Below the pieces are notes generated by a model. The model did not search any database. It was not told the origin of the DNA and worked only from the letters and a program-made list of their open reading frames with translations. The position numbers and the translations under genes are program-made. Of a DNA stretch of 31,084 nucleotides, positions 29,562-31,084 are shown piece after piece. The stretch spans positions 1-31,084 of the forward strand of contig JABANN010000417.1 of assembly GCA_013115125.1 (NCBI GenBank). Reading direction: 5' to 3'. Positions within the stretch are counted from its first letter, which is position 1. Every line of letters starts with the position of its first letter. This DNA is from Perkinsus olseni. Taxonomy: Eukaryota; Perkinsozoa; Perkinsida.

Positions 29562-30704
29562 CTATACTGAGTATGTTATCTCATCGGGAGCATCGTCTGC
29601 ATCGCGATGTTTGCCCCTCTTCCCATAGGACCTTGATAGGCTACGGCACCTGTGTTCCATGATAGAGGCTCGGGGGTAGAGAGTGAATGGGTTGGTTACC
29701 ATGATGGGCAGCATCGAAGCATCAAATATCGACACGTTCCACCACATACTCGAGTTGATGCCAGCATGGACACAAGACTGAAGGAACGGGATAGGGGCAG
29801 TAGAGGCACTAGCAAGGCGAGAATAGCGGCCCACTGCATCTCTGCGCCTTCTGATCACCGGACGCCCTTGTTCCACTACCGTGTATACCCCGAAGCCTAT
29901 CCCTGTTATCACCTCCATATTAAGGCCAGTAGTACACCACTGAGACAGTCCCATACTATTCGCATCTGGGCTACGGATAGGAATACTAATAAGAACACTG
30001 GGTACCTTAGAAAATTGAGGATGCTGGCGGACACGGCGATGGAAGTTTGGTGACATGCAGGGAGCGCCCCCATCTCTTACTTTACTACCATTTATTAGAT
30101 ATCTGCCACGCTCCCCAGAAGTCCACTCTCCCCCTAGGATGATCCATACACTGTCGGGTCACTATGAATATGGCAAAGGGCCACATACCTACAGCAACAC
30201 TACAGGTACACCAGCCTACTACCCATAACTTACCCCATAGGTATTGGTTACAGCCGAAGTAGGGATCAAAGGAGATGCCACTGAGGATGGAGGATAAGGC
30301 GACTCTACATTACGCCCCACGACTCACCTCGACAGACACGACGCTTCCATCACCCCAATGAAAATACCGTTGATCGCCATCAAACATGCCAGTGTTGATG
30401 CTAGGCACCTCCAGGAACCCTGGAAGGCAGGTGAATGAAGGCCATGCACCAGTCAGTGGTATTACATAACGTCGTTCAAATGCAGGGAGGCGATTGAGGA
30501 TAGTGATTGAAGCGAGCAGGGTTAGGAAGAGGGATAGCTCTGGGGAAGGCATGTTGTTAATAGGCAGGGTAGCCCGGTATTACCATGCTGGCCTCCTCCT
30601 GCCTTCCATGACATCCATGGGGCCATGAATAGACACAGTATATCACCGGAGTTGATGCTCCATACTGACAGCCACGTGATGCTAACACCAGTAGTTATAA
30701 TCAT
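29562..30704 (-). CDS. Multi-pass membrane protein, unknown
   Basis: Several minus-strand exons join in frame. The first begins at the ATG at 30704 (MIITTGVSITWLSVW). It splices via GTAATACC to a segment with ELSLFLTLLASITILNRLPA and FERRYVIPLTGAW. Short exons follow with GISFDPYFGCNQYLW and MWPFAIFIVTRQCMDHP, then ILNFLRYPVFLLVFLSVAQM and a basic segment (RRRRDAVGRYSRL). The tail is SYGKRGKHRDADDAPDEITY, stopping at 29562-29564. At least four hydrophobic helices are present. No family or active site is recognised. The 5' end is uncertain: exons from the right edge may belong to the same gene. It lies just beyond the LINE on the opposite strand. Confidence 0.5.
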
Positions 30705-31084
30705 CTACTATTACCTGCTAGTACCTCAGGTGTACTTCTATAGTGGACCACTTCGGCCATCAACCATGCTGTACTCATCCCTATCAAGTGGACCACAGCT
30801 ACTGTCTTTGATACCCAGGGAGCGACCGCCCAGGCGTTTGATAATGAGTATTCGCCGCTGGCTGACATAAAGGTAAACCACGGTACCACTAGAGACGTCA
30901 CTCGACATAACTCTCAAATTGAAATCTCCAAATCGAGTTCGTCTATGCCCTTGTAGAGTTGGGTAAGCGAGGAGGTTGGACGTTATGGGGACCCGACGAG
31001 AGTTGGCCCGTACCTCACTATCAACAGGGACTCCTCCGTGGCTGGTGTAGCTAGAGGTGTCAGAGACAGCTACGTGCCCCGGCT
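30705..31084 (-). CDS. Partial gene running off the right edge
   Basis: From the window end a frame is open on the minus strand (for example SYTSHGGVPVDSEVRANSRR, then TRFGDFNLRVMS). A donor GTGACG near 30898 and the acceptor TTTATGTCAG, about 40 nt apart, join it to a second segment with a hydrophobic helix (TVAVVHLIGMSTAWLMAEVV). That segment ends at a TGA that overlaps the ATG of the next frame, or splices onward at GTACTA. It may be the 5' part of the membrane-protein gene at 29562-30704. The function is unknown. Confidence 0.4.

Noticed and set aside
29750-29839. Possible new start with signal peptide (MQWAAILALLVPLLPL)
   Set aside because: The other frame continues the membrane-protein gene to a sensible hydrophilic tail, and the hydrophobic reading soon stops after a weak join.
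1-31084. CRISPR arrays, bacterial operons, rRNA genes
   Set aside because: No regularly spaced repeats of the right size, no Shine-Dalgarno-led gene runs and no rRNA sequence were seen; the spliced genes are eukaryotic.

Overview
The window looks like nuclear DNA of a protist with very short introns, most plausibly a perkinsid alveolate (Perkinsus or a close relative). This is inference. What is seen: spliceosomal genes cut into many small exons by GT-AG introns, mostly 42-110 nt; tightly packed genes nearly all on the minus strand; a eukaryotic tRNA-Ala; nuclear import, spliceosome and mitochondrial housekeeping genes; and an RNase H-bearing LINE. All exon joins were made by eye, from splice signals plus frame continuity. 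Where it could be counted, total coding length divides by three.

Left part (1-9.0 kb): a tRNA-Ala(AGC) sits in a stretch carrying several extra B-box-like motifs. A series of minus-strand genes for small, mostly secreted, unrecognised proteins follows. Two of them (4610-5503 and 6179-7335) are clear tandem paralogues with matching introns and cysteines. One other (8106-8920) has an N-myristoylation-type start.

Middle (9.1-19 kb): an intronless mitochondrial intermediate peptidase; an 11-exon protein with three CCCH fingers and a C-terminal RING; a hidden three-exon plus-strand gene for a small secreted protein (15322-15813); a multi-pass membrane protein; and an 11-exon rhomboid protease with its serine and histidine present.

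Right part (18.9-31.1 kb): U4/U6 snRNP protein PRPF3 (about 20 exons), importin alpha (about 15 exons), a multi-pass membrane protein with an acidic tail, a 5'-truncated but open LINE on the plus strand with a 15-bp target duplication, and one or two membrane-protein genes that run off the right edge.

The housekeeping genes serve separate processes: splicing, nuclear import, mitochondrial protein maturation and probable RNA binding or ubiquitination. No operon-like functional link is evident. The most novel material is the small secreted-protein genes, several of which have exons too short to show up as long open frames.
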